64,000 bases of DNA from Mycolicibacter longobardus (GTDB taxonomy: Bacteria > Actinomycetota > Actinomycetes > Mycobacteriales > Mycobacteriaceae). How positions within the stretch are numbered: the stretch's first letter is position 1; every line of letters starts with the position of its first letter. This document shows positions 35,385 through 43,282 of this stretch, piece by piece. The notes under the pieces were generated by a model, which had not been told where the DNA came from, did no database searches, and saw nothing but the letters and a program-made list of their open reading frames with translations. The DNA is taken from contig NZ_LQPG01000017.1 of NCBI RefSeq assembly GCF_002102265.1, forward strand, positions 62,001 through 126,000, written 5' to 3'. The position numbers and the translations under genes were made by a program.

Positions 35385-35915
35385 TTGAAGAGCCTCGGGA
35401 GACCCGGTATCGCTGCATTTGCCGGTATTGGCTTGTGTGCAAGTGCATTGATTTTGAATGCGAGTGCGGCGGCTGCGCCATTTTCGATGGTGCCGTTGCC
35501 GGTGGGCGGCCCGGTGTGTAACGGGGGACTGACCACGTTCGTGGGTCCGGCGGGTGCCGGTGCACCGGCCGGAGCGCCGGTTGCCGGAGCGGCTCCGATC
35601 GTGGGAGCAGCTCCGATTCCGGGAGCGGCGCCGGTCCCCGGCGTGGCCGATGCGACCTTGGTGGCCGGCACCGGGGTGCCCTGCGGGCCAGCGGCGGCCG
35701 ACCTGACCACTCTTGCTGCTCCAGCGGTGCCGATGGGGCTTCCCGGTCCGGTGCCCCCGATTCCGATTGCCCCGATACCGGTGGTGCCCGGAATGCCGCC
35801 ACCCGTGCCGTTGGTGGCGCCGGGGCCAGCCGGCGCCGCCGCCGCGAGCCCTATCGCCGGCGTGGCGGCAGACGTCGCCGGTGCCCCCATCGGGCTGGCC
35901 GGCGGCACCAAATAG
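35385..35915 (+). CDS. Secreted Ala/Pro/Gly-rich low-complexity protein
   Basis: This 176-residue protein begins at TTG 35385, with CGGAG about 8 bp upstream. A typical Sec signal peptide (residues 1 to about 31, IAAFAGIGLCASALILNASAAA) ends near ASAAAAP. The mature part is built from loose GAAPI/VPGA and PIPIAPIPV repeats with just two cysteines (PVCNGG, VPCGPA), which may form a disulfide. It resembles cell-wall-exposed mycobacterial proteins of unknown role. The TTG start and low complexity make annotation easy to miss. Confidence 0.8.
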   Translation: MKSLGRPGIAAFAGIGLCASALILNASAAAAPFSMVPLPVGGPVCNGGLTTFVGPAGAGAPAGAPVAGAAPIVGAAPIPGAAPVPGVADATLVAGTGVPCGPAAADLTTLAAPAVPMGLPGPVPPIPIAPIPVVPGMPPPVPLVAPGPAGAAAASPIAGVAADVAGAPIGLAGGTK

Positions 35916-35923
35916 CATTTCGA

Positions 35924-35968
35924 CGACAAAAGGGCCCGCCACCATCCTCGGTCGCGGGCCCTTTGTCG
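35924..35968. terminator. Bidirectional terminator hairpin
   Basis: AAAGGGCCCGC (35929-35939) pairs with GCGGGCCCTTT (35954-35964), and the stem extends outward with CGACA/TGTCG around one bulged A. It follows the secreted-protein gene and lies ahead of the end of the minus-strand dehydrogenase gene, so both could use it. Confidence 0.8.
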
Positions 35969-36077
35969 CGCGCAAAATAACGAATATGGCCGCACATAAT
36001 TGTTTGTAGAACTGTTATATCGATGCGACGTATTTGTTACGGAACCACGCCTTATAAAACCGCATAAACGGCGTTGG

Positions 36078-37046
36078 TCAACTCTTCACCAGGCGTCGCG
36101 GGGTACCCGCACAGTAGCCGACGATATCGTCGACGATATCCGCATAGAATTTGTTCATGCAGTTCTCGGTCACATAGCCCAGGTGCGGAGTCAGCACGGT
36201 GTTTTTCAGCGCGGTCAACGGGTGTCCGGCCGGCAGTGGCTCCTGGGAGTAGACATCGAGCCCGGCGCCGCGGATCCGGTTTGCGCGCAGTGCGTCGATC
36301 AGCGCGGCCTCATCGATCAGGCCGCCCCGTGAGGTGTTGACCAGCACAGCGCTGGGTTTCATCGCGGCGAGCTCGTCGCGGCCCACCAGCCCGCGGGTTG
36401 CCTCGGAGAGCACCATGTGGATCGACACCACGTCGGCGGTCTCGAACAGGGCACGCCGGTCCAACAGCTCCGCCTGCGCTTCGGCGGCCCGCTCGGTGGT
36501 CAGGTGCGGGCTCCATGCCACCACCCGCATGCCGTAGGCACGGCCCACCGCGGCGACCAGCCGGCCGATCCGGCCCAGTCCCACCAGCCCCAGCGTCGCC
36601 CCGGCGAGATCGGCGCCCACGGTCTGCTGCCACCGCCCGGCGCGCAGCGCCGCGTCCTCGACGATCAGGTGACGTTGCAGGGCATGGATCAATGCCCAGG
36701 TGAGTTCGACCGTCGGCGTGATGGTGCCGCCGGTGCCACAGACCGTGATCCCGAGTCGGTGGGCGGCCGGCACGTCGATGGCGGCGTTGAACGGCCCGGT
36801 GGTGACCAGCAATCTCAACGACGGCAGCCGAGCCAGCAGGTCGGCGCCGATCGGCGTGCGTTCCCGCATCGCCACCAGCACCTCGCGATCGGCCAGCCGG
36901 GCGATGAGTTCATCGCCGGGTTCCAGGTGTTCGCGGATGGCCAGCAGGTCGACGGGACGCGGAATGGCCGACCAGTCCACCGTTTCGGCGATGCCCTGAT
37001 AGTCGTCGAGCACCGCGATGCGCAGCGGCGATGAGGAGGCTCCCAT
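36078..37046 (-). CDS. D-2-hydroxyacid dehydrogenase
   Basis: This NAD-dependent dehydrogenase has 322 residues. It has the nucleotide-binding GLVGLGRIGRLVAAVGRAYGM near 152-172, the catalytic Arg region VNTSRGGLIDEAALIDAL, and the catalytic His in TPHLGYVTENCM. It is the last gene of the aldolase-amidohydrolase-dehydrogenase unit, starting 2 bp after the amidohydrolase stop. It probably reduces a 2-keto acid or oxidises a D-2-hydroxy acid in the same pathway. Confidence 0.9.
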   Translation of the reverse strand: MGASSSPLRIAVLDDYQGIAETVDWSAIPRPVDLLAIREHLEPGDELIARLADREVLVAMRERTPIGADLLARLPSLRLLVTTGPFNAAIDVPAAHRLGITVCGTGGTITPTVELTWALIHALQRHLIVEDAALRAGRWQQTVGADLAGATLGLVGLGRIGRLVAAVGRAYGMRVVAWSPHLTTERAAEAQAELLDRRALFETADVVSIHMVLSEATRGLVGRDELAAMKPSAVLVNTSRGGLIDEAALIDALRANRIRGAGLDVYSQEPLPAGHPLTALKNTVLTPHLGYVTENCMNKFYADIVDDIVGYCAGTPRRLVKS

Positions 37047-37048
37047 CT

Positions 37049-38317
37049 TCAGAACGCGTCCGGGTCGCGTTGGACCGCTTCGGGGACGGGATGCTGATAC
37101 AGCCGAGAGGCGTTCTCCCAGGTGAACTTCCGGATCACCTCCGGCGGCAGGTCGCCGATCTCCTCGTGGATGACCCGCTGGGTGTTCGGCCAGGTCGAGT
37201 CGCAGTGCGGGTAGTCGGCCTCAAGCATGATGTGGTCGGTGCCGATGCGCTCATGCTGGCAGAACGACGACTGGTCTTCGACGGCGCAGAACCAGAAGTT
37301 GCGTTGCAGGACCTCGGCGGGGGAGAGCGTTTCACCCAGGGCCTTCCAGGTGCCGTACATCTCGTGATAGCTCAGCATGTGATCGAGGCGGTCCAGTAGG
37401 CCTGCGACCCAGCCGATCCCGCCTTCGGACAGGCAGATCTTCAGCTCCGGAAAGCGGCTGGGCAACCCGGAGTACAACCAGTCGACCGCGGCGGAGATGG
37501 CGTAGGCGAAGAACAGCACGCCGGCAACATCCGGGGGTGCGTCGTCGGTAGTGGAGGGTGAAGTGCCCGACGACCCGATATGCAGGTTGACCACGGTGCC
37601 CGTCTCGGCGCAGGCGGCGATCATCGGATCCCAATACCCGGAGTGAATGGTCGGCAACCCCAACATCGCGGGGTTCTCGCTGAATGTGACTGCGCGGAAA
37701 CCCCGTTCGGCGTTCTCGTAGATCATGGACGCCGCCAGTTGCGGATCCAGCAGCCAGGGCAACTGACAGCCGATGATGCGGTCCGGGTAGGAGCCGGCCC
37801 ACACCTCGTGGTGCCAGTCGTTCCACGCCCGCACCGAGGCCAGGGCCAGCTCCCGGTCGCTGGTCGTCAGCTGCAGGCGCTGACCGGCGAAACCGGGCAG
37901 GAAGGACGGGAAGTTGAGGGAGGCGTAGACGCCGTTGAGATCCATGTCTTTGATGCGCGCGTGGATATCCCAGGCGCCGCGCCGCATCTCGTCGAATCGG
38001 GCCGGCTCGAAGCCGTACTCGGATACCGGCCGGCCGACCACGGCGTTGAAACCGACGTTCGGCAGTGCTTGGCCGTCGTAGATCCAGGTCTGGCCGCCGG
38101 TCTCGGTCTCGACCACCTTCGGCGCCCGGTCGGCCAGTGTGCGTGGTACCCGGCCCTCGAAGGTGTCCGGGGGTTCGACGATGTGATCGTCCACCGAGAT
38201 CACCGTGTAGCGACGTTGTGCCCGCGGCGGTTCGGGCAGGAACGTCACGGTGCGCTCCGCGCCGGACTTGGCGGTGGTGAAGCTCAGGTCGGAGCTGAGT
38301 TCATCGATCGATTTCAT
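37049..38317 (-). CDS. Amidohydrolase_2-family protein (ACMSD-like metal-dependent hydrolase/decarboxylase)
   Basis: This 422-residue protein starts at ATG 38317 (MKSIDELSSD). It carries the N-terminal metal site as SVDDHIVEPPD (Asp-His replacing the usual H-x-H), a central VNLHIGSSG histidine, and a C-terminal LEADYPHCDSTWP aspartate. These fit the amidohydrolase_2 family, many members of which decarboxylate aromatic acids or hydrolyse. It lies 5 bp from the class II aldolase gene. The substrate is unknown. Confidence 0.87.
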   Translation of the reverse strand: MKSIDELSSDLSFTTAKSGAERTVTFLPEPPRAQRRYTVISVDDHIVEPPDTFEGRVPRTLADRAPKVVETETGGQTWIYDGQALPNVGFNAVVGRPVSEYGFEPARFDEMRRGAWDIHARIKDMDLNGVYASLNFPSFLPGFAGQRLQLTTSDRELALASVRAWNDWHHEVWAGSYPDRIIGCQLPWLLDPQLAASMIYENAERGFRAVTFSENPAMLGLPTIHSGYWDPMIAACAETGTVVNLHIGSSGTSPSTTDDAPPDVAGVLFFAYAISAAVDWLYSGLPSRFPELKICLSEGGIGWVAGLLDRLDHMLSYHEMYGTWKALGETLSPAEVLQRNFWFCAVEDQSSFCQHERIGTDHIMLEADYPHCDSTWPNTQRVIHEEIGDLPPEVIRKFTWENASRLYQHPVPEAVQRDPDAF

Positions 38318-38322
38318 GGGCG

Positions 38323-39108
38323 CTACTCCAGCACACCGCGGTCGGCCTTGATGGTCATGCGTGCCGCGCCGGCCCAGTACACATCGGCGGCGCGCTCGAT
38401 CAAGGATGCCTGCATGCCGGCCATGTCGGACCGGTTCATCGGCGGGGGCGTCCGGCCGGTCAGCATGACGTGGTAGGCCAGCTTGCACACCCGCTCGATG
38501 GTCGCGGACCGATAGACCGCCTCGGCCAGCGTGCGCCCGGTGGCGATCACCCCGTGCGACGCCAGGATGGCCAGGTTCGCGCCACCGATGCGCTCGGCCA
38601 GCTCCCGGGCCCTCGATGCGGTGTCCACCTCGCCGTCGTAGGTGTCGACGAAGCACAGGTCGTCGAGGAACAGCGACCCGGTCTGGTGGACCAGTTCGGG
38701 CAGCGTCTGCAGCGACGCCAACAGGCTCACGTAGTAGGGATGGTTGTGGATCACCACGCGCGCGTCGGGGCGGGCACGGTGCAGTTCGGTGTGGATATGA
38801 ATGGCCGGGGTGACGTCCCAGCGGCCCCGCACCACCCGGGCGTCCTCGTCCACGGTGCAGATGTCGGAGGCGGTCAGCTCGGCCCACCACAATCCCCACG
38901 GATTGACCAGCATCTCGGTCTGGCCCTCGGGCTGCCAGGTGATGTGGCCGGCCATGTTCTCGGCGAAGCCGATGTCGGCGAGGTGCCGGAACGCCACCGC
39001 CAGGGCCTGGGCGTTGCTCAGCTCCACCCCGATCGGCGGGACCACCGAGGGCGACCAGACCGCTGAACCGCCGAGGCGGGGGCTCTGCACGTCGACCGAG
39101 TCCGGCAT
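38323..39108 (-). CDS. Class II aldolase/adducin-family protein
   Basis: This 261-residue protein (ATG 39108; a TTG two codons upstream is less likely) has the class II aldolase zinc site: H134-type motif IHIHTELHRARPDARVVIHNHPYY and a later LASHGVIATGRTLAEAV. Members cleave or epimerise sugar phosphates, or decarboxylate 3-hydroxy-type acids. It is first in the three-gene catabolic unit, and the operator-like sequence at 39107-39125 covers its start. Confidence 0.88.
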   Translation of the reverse strand: MPDSVDVQSPRLGGSAVWSPSVVPPIGVELSNAQALAVAFRHLADIGFAENMAGHITWQPEGQTEMLVNPWGLWWAELTASDICTVDEDARVVRGRWDVTPAIHIHTELHRARPDARVVIHNHPYYVSLLASLQTLPELVHQTGSLFLDDLCFVDTYDGEVDTASRARELAERIGGANLAILASHGVIATGRTLAEAVYRSATIERVCKLAYHVMLTGRTPPPMNRSDMAGMQASLIERAADVYWAGAARMTIKADRGVLE

Positions 39109-39125
39109 GAACAAATCATATGGAA
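39107..39125 (-). promoter_or_regulatory. Putative GntR operator at the aldolase gene
   Basis: On the minus strand this reads TTCCATATGATTTGTTCAT. It is nearly the same as TTCCAAATGATTTGTGTCAT on the plus strand at 39991-40010, on the other side of the gntR gene. Both contain ATGA-N5/6-TCAT. It overlaps the start codon of the aldolase gene, so binding would block expression. The regulator is presumed to be the adjacent GntR protein. Confidence 0.6.
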
Positions 39126-39138
39126 ATAAGGCGGGCCG

Positions 39139-39948
39139 TCAATGCGAGCCGGCGGGCGCTGCGCGGTCGTCCTCGTAGGACGTGGGGAGCCCGCGCGGGC
39201 GGATCATGGCGGGATCGACGATCGCCGATCGGCCGGGGTAGTGCTGAACGTGCAGCAGGTGTGCGGCCGCGAGTTCACGGGCCCGCTGGGCGTCGCCGAC
39301 GTCGATCGCGTCGATCACCTGTCGGTGGTCCTCCAGGACCGCGCGCCGTTCGGACACCGGCACCGTCGAGTGGTCGGTGACCTGACTCGACCAGCTTTGC
39401 TCGTGAGCCGACCACAGGGTTTCCAGAGCGCCCGCCATTACGCGCATGGTGGCGTTGCCGCAGTGCGTGACGAGCGCTTCGTGATAGCGCCGGCTGGCCG
39501 AGGTGGCCTGCTGCAAGTCGGCGACCGCGATCACCGATTCCTCGTGCAGGCGACGCAGAATGGGCACCACCGTGCTCTTCCGGTCCGGCCGCTGAGCGCA
39601 CAGCGCCGCGCAGGCCGGTTCGACCTGCAACAGTGCGGTGCCGACGTCCGCGAGGCTCACCTGCTGGGAGCCCAGGACCAGGCCCATCGTGTACGCGACG
39701 TTTGCTGGAGTGGGGCGGTGGACCACCGCGCCGCCGTGTTTGCCGCGGCGCACGGTGATCAGCCCCTCGGCCTCCAGGATCCGCATGGCTTCGCGCAGCG
39801 ACGGCTTGCTGATGGCGAATTCGACCAGCAGTTGGTCCTCTTTGGGAAGCACATGATCGTCGGTGAGCTGGCCGGCGAGGATGCGCCGGCGGAGCTCATC
39901 GGCGACCTGTTCGGCGAGCCGCCGAAAGCGGACGGTGGGTGCTGCCAC
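39139..39948 (-). CDS. GntR-family (FadR/FCD subfamily) transcriptional regulator
   Basis: This 269-residue protein has an N-terminal winged HTH (RLAEQVADELRRRILAGQL, VLPKEDQLLVEFAISKPSLREAMRILEAEGLI, VRRGKHGG) and a C-terminal FCD all-helical domain with metal/effector histidines (SRRYHEALVTHCG, HRQVIDAI, HLLHVQHY). GTG 39948 is preferred; the frame is open to 40071 with no good ribosome site. It lies between two divergent catabolic units and probably represses both. Confidence 0.87.
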   Translation of the reverse strand: MAAPTVRFRRLAEQVADELRRRILAGQLTDDHVLPKEDQLLVEFAISKPSLREAMRILEAEGLITVRRGKHGGAVVHRPTPANVAYTMGLVLGSQQVSLADVGTALLQVEPACAALCAQRPDRKSTVVPILRRLHEESVIAVADLQQATSASRRYHEALVTHCGNATMRVMAGALETLWSAHEQSWSSQVTDHSTVPVSERRAVLEDHRQVIDAIDVGDAQRARELAAAHLLHVQHYPGRSAIVDPAMIRPRGLPTSYEDDRAAPAGSH

Positions 39949-39980
39949 GGGTTGAGTGTGCCAGACCGCCCGGTTCGACG

Positions 39981-40010
39981 AATCATTGAATTCCAAATGA
40001 TTTGTGTCAT
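39981..40010. promoter_or_regulatory. Putative GntR operator in the gntR / metallo-hydrolase intergenic region
   Basis: AATCATT (39981-39987) and AATGATT (39996-40002) are perfect inverse arms. The overlapping TTCCAAATGATTTGTGTCAT (39991-40010) matches the site at the aldolase gene. It is AT-rich and lies 33 bp from the gntR start and 26 bp from the metallo-hydrolase start, so one bound dimer could govern both directions. Confidence 0.6.
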
Positions 40011-40035
40011 ACGATCGCCGTGCGAGAAGGGGACC

Positions 40036-40887
40036 ATGGGCGTGCAGCACTGGACTGTCGGCGAAGCTCACATCTACGCGGTCCTGCAGGCGGTCATTCC
40101 GATCCCGCCGTCGCGGCTGTTCGCAGCAGCACCCGAGCGTTTTCCGGACAGTTCGCTGCCCGACTATTCCGATGAGTCGGGCAACATCCTGATGGCGATC
40201 CAGTCCTACCTGATCGAGTCCCCGGCCGCCCGCGTGCTCGTCGACACCTGCTTCGCCGAAAGCTTCCTGCGGACCCGGGGGATACCGGATCGCTTCGAGG
40301 AGTCACTGGCCGCCACGGGATTTCGCCCGGACGACATCACGGCGGTGGTGTGCACTCATCTGCACCGCGACCACGCCGGCCGCAACACCGTCGAGCGCGA
40401 CGGGCAATGGGTGCCGATGTTCGCCAATGCCGAATACCTGGTTACCGTGGCCGAGCACGAACACTGGTGCGGGATCACCGGTGAGGACCGGGCGCCCTCG
40501 GAATGCGTCGCACCGTTGGAACACCATGGCAGGCTCCGGCTGATCGCCCCCGATCATCAAGTGAGCGAGCAGGTCCGGCTCGTCCCCACCGCGGGTCACA
40601 CCCCCGGCCATGTGTCGGTGCGCATCGAGTCCGCCGGCGCGGTCGCGTACATCACCGGCGACGTCGTACACCATCCGGTCCAGATCGGCGACCCGCAGAT
40701 CAGCGCCCTGCCCGACGCGGACGCGGGCGCGGCTCACGCCAGCCGGCTGCAGCTGCTGCGCCGTGTCGCCGACGAGCGGGCACTGCTGCTCGGATCACAT
40801 TTCGCCGCCCCCTCGGGCGGCTACGTCATCAGCGCCGAAGACGGTATGGCATGGCAACCACTGGTAGAGCGAGAGGGAGCACGATGA
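40036..40887 (+). CDS. Metallo-beta-lactamase-fold hydrolase
   Basis: This 283-residue protein has the dinuclear zinc motif THLHRDHAG (H-x-H-x-D-H), a downstream TAGHTPGHVSV histidine, DVVHHP aspartate and a C-terminal GSHFAAP histidine. It belongs to the glyoxalase II/AHL-lactonase-like group. A purine-rich GAAGGGG precedes ATG 40036. The stop overlaps the P450 start (ATGA). It may open a lactone or hydrolyse a thioester produced in the pathway. Confidence 0.88.
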   Translation: MGVQHWTVGEAHIYAVLQAVIPIPPSRLFAAAPERFPDSSLPDYSDESGNILMAIQSYLIESPAARVLVDTCFAESFLRTRGIPDRFEESLAATGFRPDDITAVVCTHLHRDHAGRNTVERDGQWVPMFANAEYLVTVAEHEHWCGITGEDRAPSECVAPLEHHGRLRLIAPDHQVSEQVRLVPTAGHTPGHVSVRIESAGAVAYITGDVVHHPVQIGDPQISALPDADAGAAHASRLQLLRRVADERALLLGSHFAAPSGGYVISAEDGMAWQPLVEREGAR

Positions 40888-42140
40888 CCGAGACACAACG
40901 CCTGCTGCCGGAGGGCTTCGATTTCACCGACCCCGCGCTCATCGCCGAGCGGATTCCGCATGAGGAGTTCGCTCTGCTGCGCAAGACTCAACCGATCTGG
41001 TGGAACGCCCAGCCCTACGGCGTCTCCGGCTACCCCGACGAGGGCTACTGGGTCGTCACGAAACACGCTGATGTACGCGAGGTGTCGCTGCACGACGAGG
41101 TGTTCTCCTCGCATGAGAACACTTCGCTGATCCGGACGAACACCACCGACAACGCCGATGTCCACGAGGCCAGCCGCGACAACGTGATGCTGTTCCTCGA
41201 CGGACCGAAGCACACCAAGTTGCGCCGGATCGTCTCCCGTGGATTCACGCCCCGCGTCGTCGCGGGCATGCGGGATTCACTCGACCGCCGAGCGCGCGAG
41301 ATCGTCGCAGCCGCTGCCGAGCACCAATCCGGCGACTTCGTCACCGAGGTGGCAACGCAATTGCCGTTGGCAACCATCTGCGAGCTGATCGGGGTGCCGG
41401 CCGAAGAGAGCCAGCAGGTCTTCGACTGGAGCAATCGGCTGGTGGGCGGCGGCACGGGTGAACCGGAGGCCGTCGCAGACGGCATGCAGGCTTCCGCGGA
41501 ACTTCTGGGCTACGCCTACCAGCTGGCCGAGGACCGGAAGCGCAGGCCGCGGGACGACATTGCGACCGCCCTGGTCACCGCGACCATCGACGGAGAAGCG
41601 CTCACCCCACTGGAATTCGGCTACTACGTGATGATGCTGATGGTCGCCGGCAACGAGACCACCCGCAACGCCACCTCGCAGGGGATGCTGGCGTTCTTCG
41701 ACCACCCCGACCAATGGCGGCTCTACGTCGAGCAGCGCCCGCCGACCATGGCCGACGAGGTGGTCCGCTGGGCCACACCGATCATCTCGTTTCAGCGCAC
41801 GGCGCTGCGCGATGTCGAGCTCGGTGGGGTGCAGATCAGCAAGGGTCAACGGGTCGGAATGTTCTACGGCTCAGCCAATTACGACGAAGAGGTTTTCGAC
41901 GACCCGTTCACGTTCAACATCCTGCGAAGCCCCAACCATCATCTGGGTTTCGGGGCTCCGGGCGCGCACTACTGCATCGGCGCGAATCTCGCTCGCATGC
42001 AGATCAACCTGATCTTCGGCGCACTGGCGGACATCATTCCCGACATTCACCAGCTGGACCGTCCGTCACGCTCGGTGCTGCCCTGGATCAACGGGATCGA
42101 CGCCATGCCGGTGGAATTCGGGACTGCGGCCTCGGCCTGA
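40884..42140 (+). CDS. Cytochrome P450, CYP125-like
   Basis: This 418-residue P450 has the I-helix MVAGNETTRNATSQGM, EVVRWATPI, a K-helix-region FQRTALRDVELGG and the haem loop GFGAPGAHYCIGANLARM. Its N-terminus (PEGFDFTDPALIAERIPHEEF, PIWWNAQP) and many interior blocks recall CYP125A1, the steroid C26 hydroxylase, more than other CYPs. It may hydroxylate a branched terpenoid or sterol side chain. It is translationally coupled to the metallo-hydrolase and may be regulated by GntR. Confidence 0.88.
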   Translation: MTETQRLLPEGFDFTDPALIAERIPHEEFALLRKTQPIWWNAQPYGVSGYPDEGYWVVTKHADVREVSLHDEVFSSHENTSLIRTNTTDNADVHEASRDNVMLFLDGPKHTKLRRIVSRGFTPRVVAGMRDSLDRRAREIVAAAAEHQSGDFVTEVATQLPLATICELIGVPAEESQQVFDWSNRLVGGGTGEPEAVADGMQASAELLGYAYQLAEDRKRRPRDDIATALVTATIDGEALTPLEFGYYVMMLMVAGNETTRNATSQGMLAFFDHPDQWRLYVEQRPPTMADEVVRWATPIISFQRTALRDVELGGVQISKGQRVGMFYGSANYDEEVFDDPFTFNILRSPNHHLGFGAPGAHYCIGANLARMQINLIFGALADIIPDIHQLDRPSRSVLPWINGIDAMPVEFGTAASA

Positions 42141-42149
42141 CGCGCGGCG

Positions 42150-42947
42150 TCACTCCTTGATGATCACCGGGTCGCCGATATTGACCCGGTCGAAGTACCA
42201 CTCCGCGTCGGTGGGGCTCAGACCGACGCAGCCGTGGCTGACGTTCTCCAGGCCCAGTGAGTGCAGCGCCCAGGGGGCGGCGTGGATGTAGAGCCCACGC
42301 CGGGTGATGCGCACGGCCTGCTCCACCTCGAAGCGGTAGCCCTCGGGGTCGTCGATGGGGATACCGACGCTGCTGGAGTCCATCAGCACTTTTCGGTCCT
42401 TGGCCAGCACGGTGTAGTTGCCCGTCGGTGTCTCGTATTCGGACTTGCCCATGGTGGCGGGCATGACCCCGTCTTCGCCCCAGTGCGGGCGGTGGTGCGG
42501 TGCCGGCAGCGGGCCCGCCTCCTCATCGTCGACGGTCACGGTGAAGGTGTGCGCGGAGATACTGGCGACACCCACCACCTTTGCGCCGGTGCTGAAGTCG
42601 GCGGAGAGCTTGCCCACCGACAGTGCCACGGTGCTGTGCGCGGGCCAATAGTGGTCGGGAACCCAGTGCACCTCGGTGTCCTCGACCCACTCATAGGTTC
42701 CGGTCATGGGCGGATTGGTGCGCACCGCGATGGTGCGCTCGGCGGCCCGGCGGTCGAGCACCGGCGCGGAGAACGTGACCACCACCGGATGCGCCACGCC
42801 GACCACGGTGCCCGACGCCGGCTGGATCGATGCGATACCGGCACCGGGTGGCTGGCTGGCCGCGGCCGAGGCCGATCCGGGCGGCGTTACCAGCGTTGTG
42901 ACTGCGACCCCGACCACCACCATTGCAGAGCGCACCGATTTCCACAT
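42150..42947 (-). CDS. L,D-transpeptidase (LdtMt1-like)
   Basis: This 265-residue protein has a signal peptide (residues 1-28, ending SASAAA), one bacterial Ig-like domain (residues 40-140) and a YkuD catalytic domain. The catalytic block has the His of IHAAPW and the HGC of NVSHGCVGLSP. It has the single-Ig layout of LdtMt1 rather than the longer LdtMt2. It makes 3-3 peptidoglycan cross-links. The typical HGTW is HAAPW here, which deserves a check. It converges on the P450 gene 9 bp away. Confidence 0.9.
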   Translation of the reverse strand: MWKSVRSAMVVVGVAVTTLVTPPGSASAAASQPPGAGIASIQPASGTVVGVAHPVVVTFSAPVLDRRAAERTIAVRTNPPMTGTYEWVEDTEVHWVPDHYWPAHSTVALSVGKLSADFSTGAKVVGVASISAHTFTVTVDDEEAGPLPAPHHRPHWGEDGVMPATMGKSEYETPTGNYTVLAKDRKVLMDSSSVGIPIDDPEGYRFEVEQAVRITRRGLYIHAAPWALHSLGLENVSHGCVGLSPTDAEWYFDRVNIGDPVIIKE

Positions 42948-43087
42948 CTCCGGCGTACCTTCCCGAACTTAAAACTTGGGTTATCGCCGTTGATGGTAGG
43001 GAGATTCGGGCGGCGAAGCCCTTCGCACATGCCCACAACTCGGTCAAGGCTTCATTAAGGTTTGGCCACGGCCCTGCGTGAACGGCC

Positions 43088-43282
43088 TCAGCAGCAGCGC
43101 GCGCCGGGGTCCGTGGCGTGACGCCGACGCCAGTAGTCCCGTTCGGAGAGCACCGGTTCACCGGGGTGGGCGCGGTGGTGGTATTCCAGGTAGCGGCGGT
43201 AGTGGTTGTCGCCCATCAGGGTTGCCCAGTACCAGCCGATATGGCGGGCGGCCCGGGCTAGCCGGTCGAGTGGGCGTCCCAT
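43088..43282 (-). CDS. YbdD/YjiX (DUF466) family protein
   Basis: This 64-residue basic protein has YWATLMGDNHYRRYLEYHHRAHPG, VLSERDYWRRRH and the ending DPGARCC, the family hallmark. Members are always linked to CstA pyruvate transporters and are required for their activity. The start overlaps the cstA 3' end by 25 bp on the same strand. It is short and easily missed. Confidence 0.88.
   Translation of the reverse strand: MGRPLDRLARAARHIGWYWATLMGDNHYRRYLEYHHRAHPGEPVLSERDYWRRRHATDPGARCC

Noticed and set aside
36000..36077. AT-rich stretch as a phage or IS fragment
   Set aside because: Only about 75 bp with no inverted repeats or transposase remnants; it is an ordinary gap after the terminator at 35924-35968.
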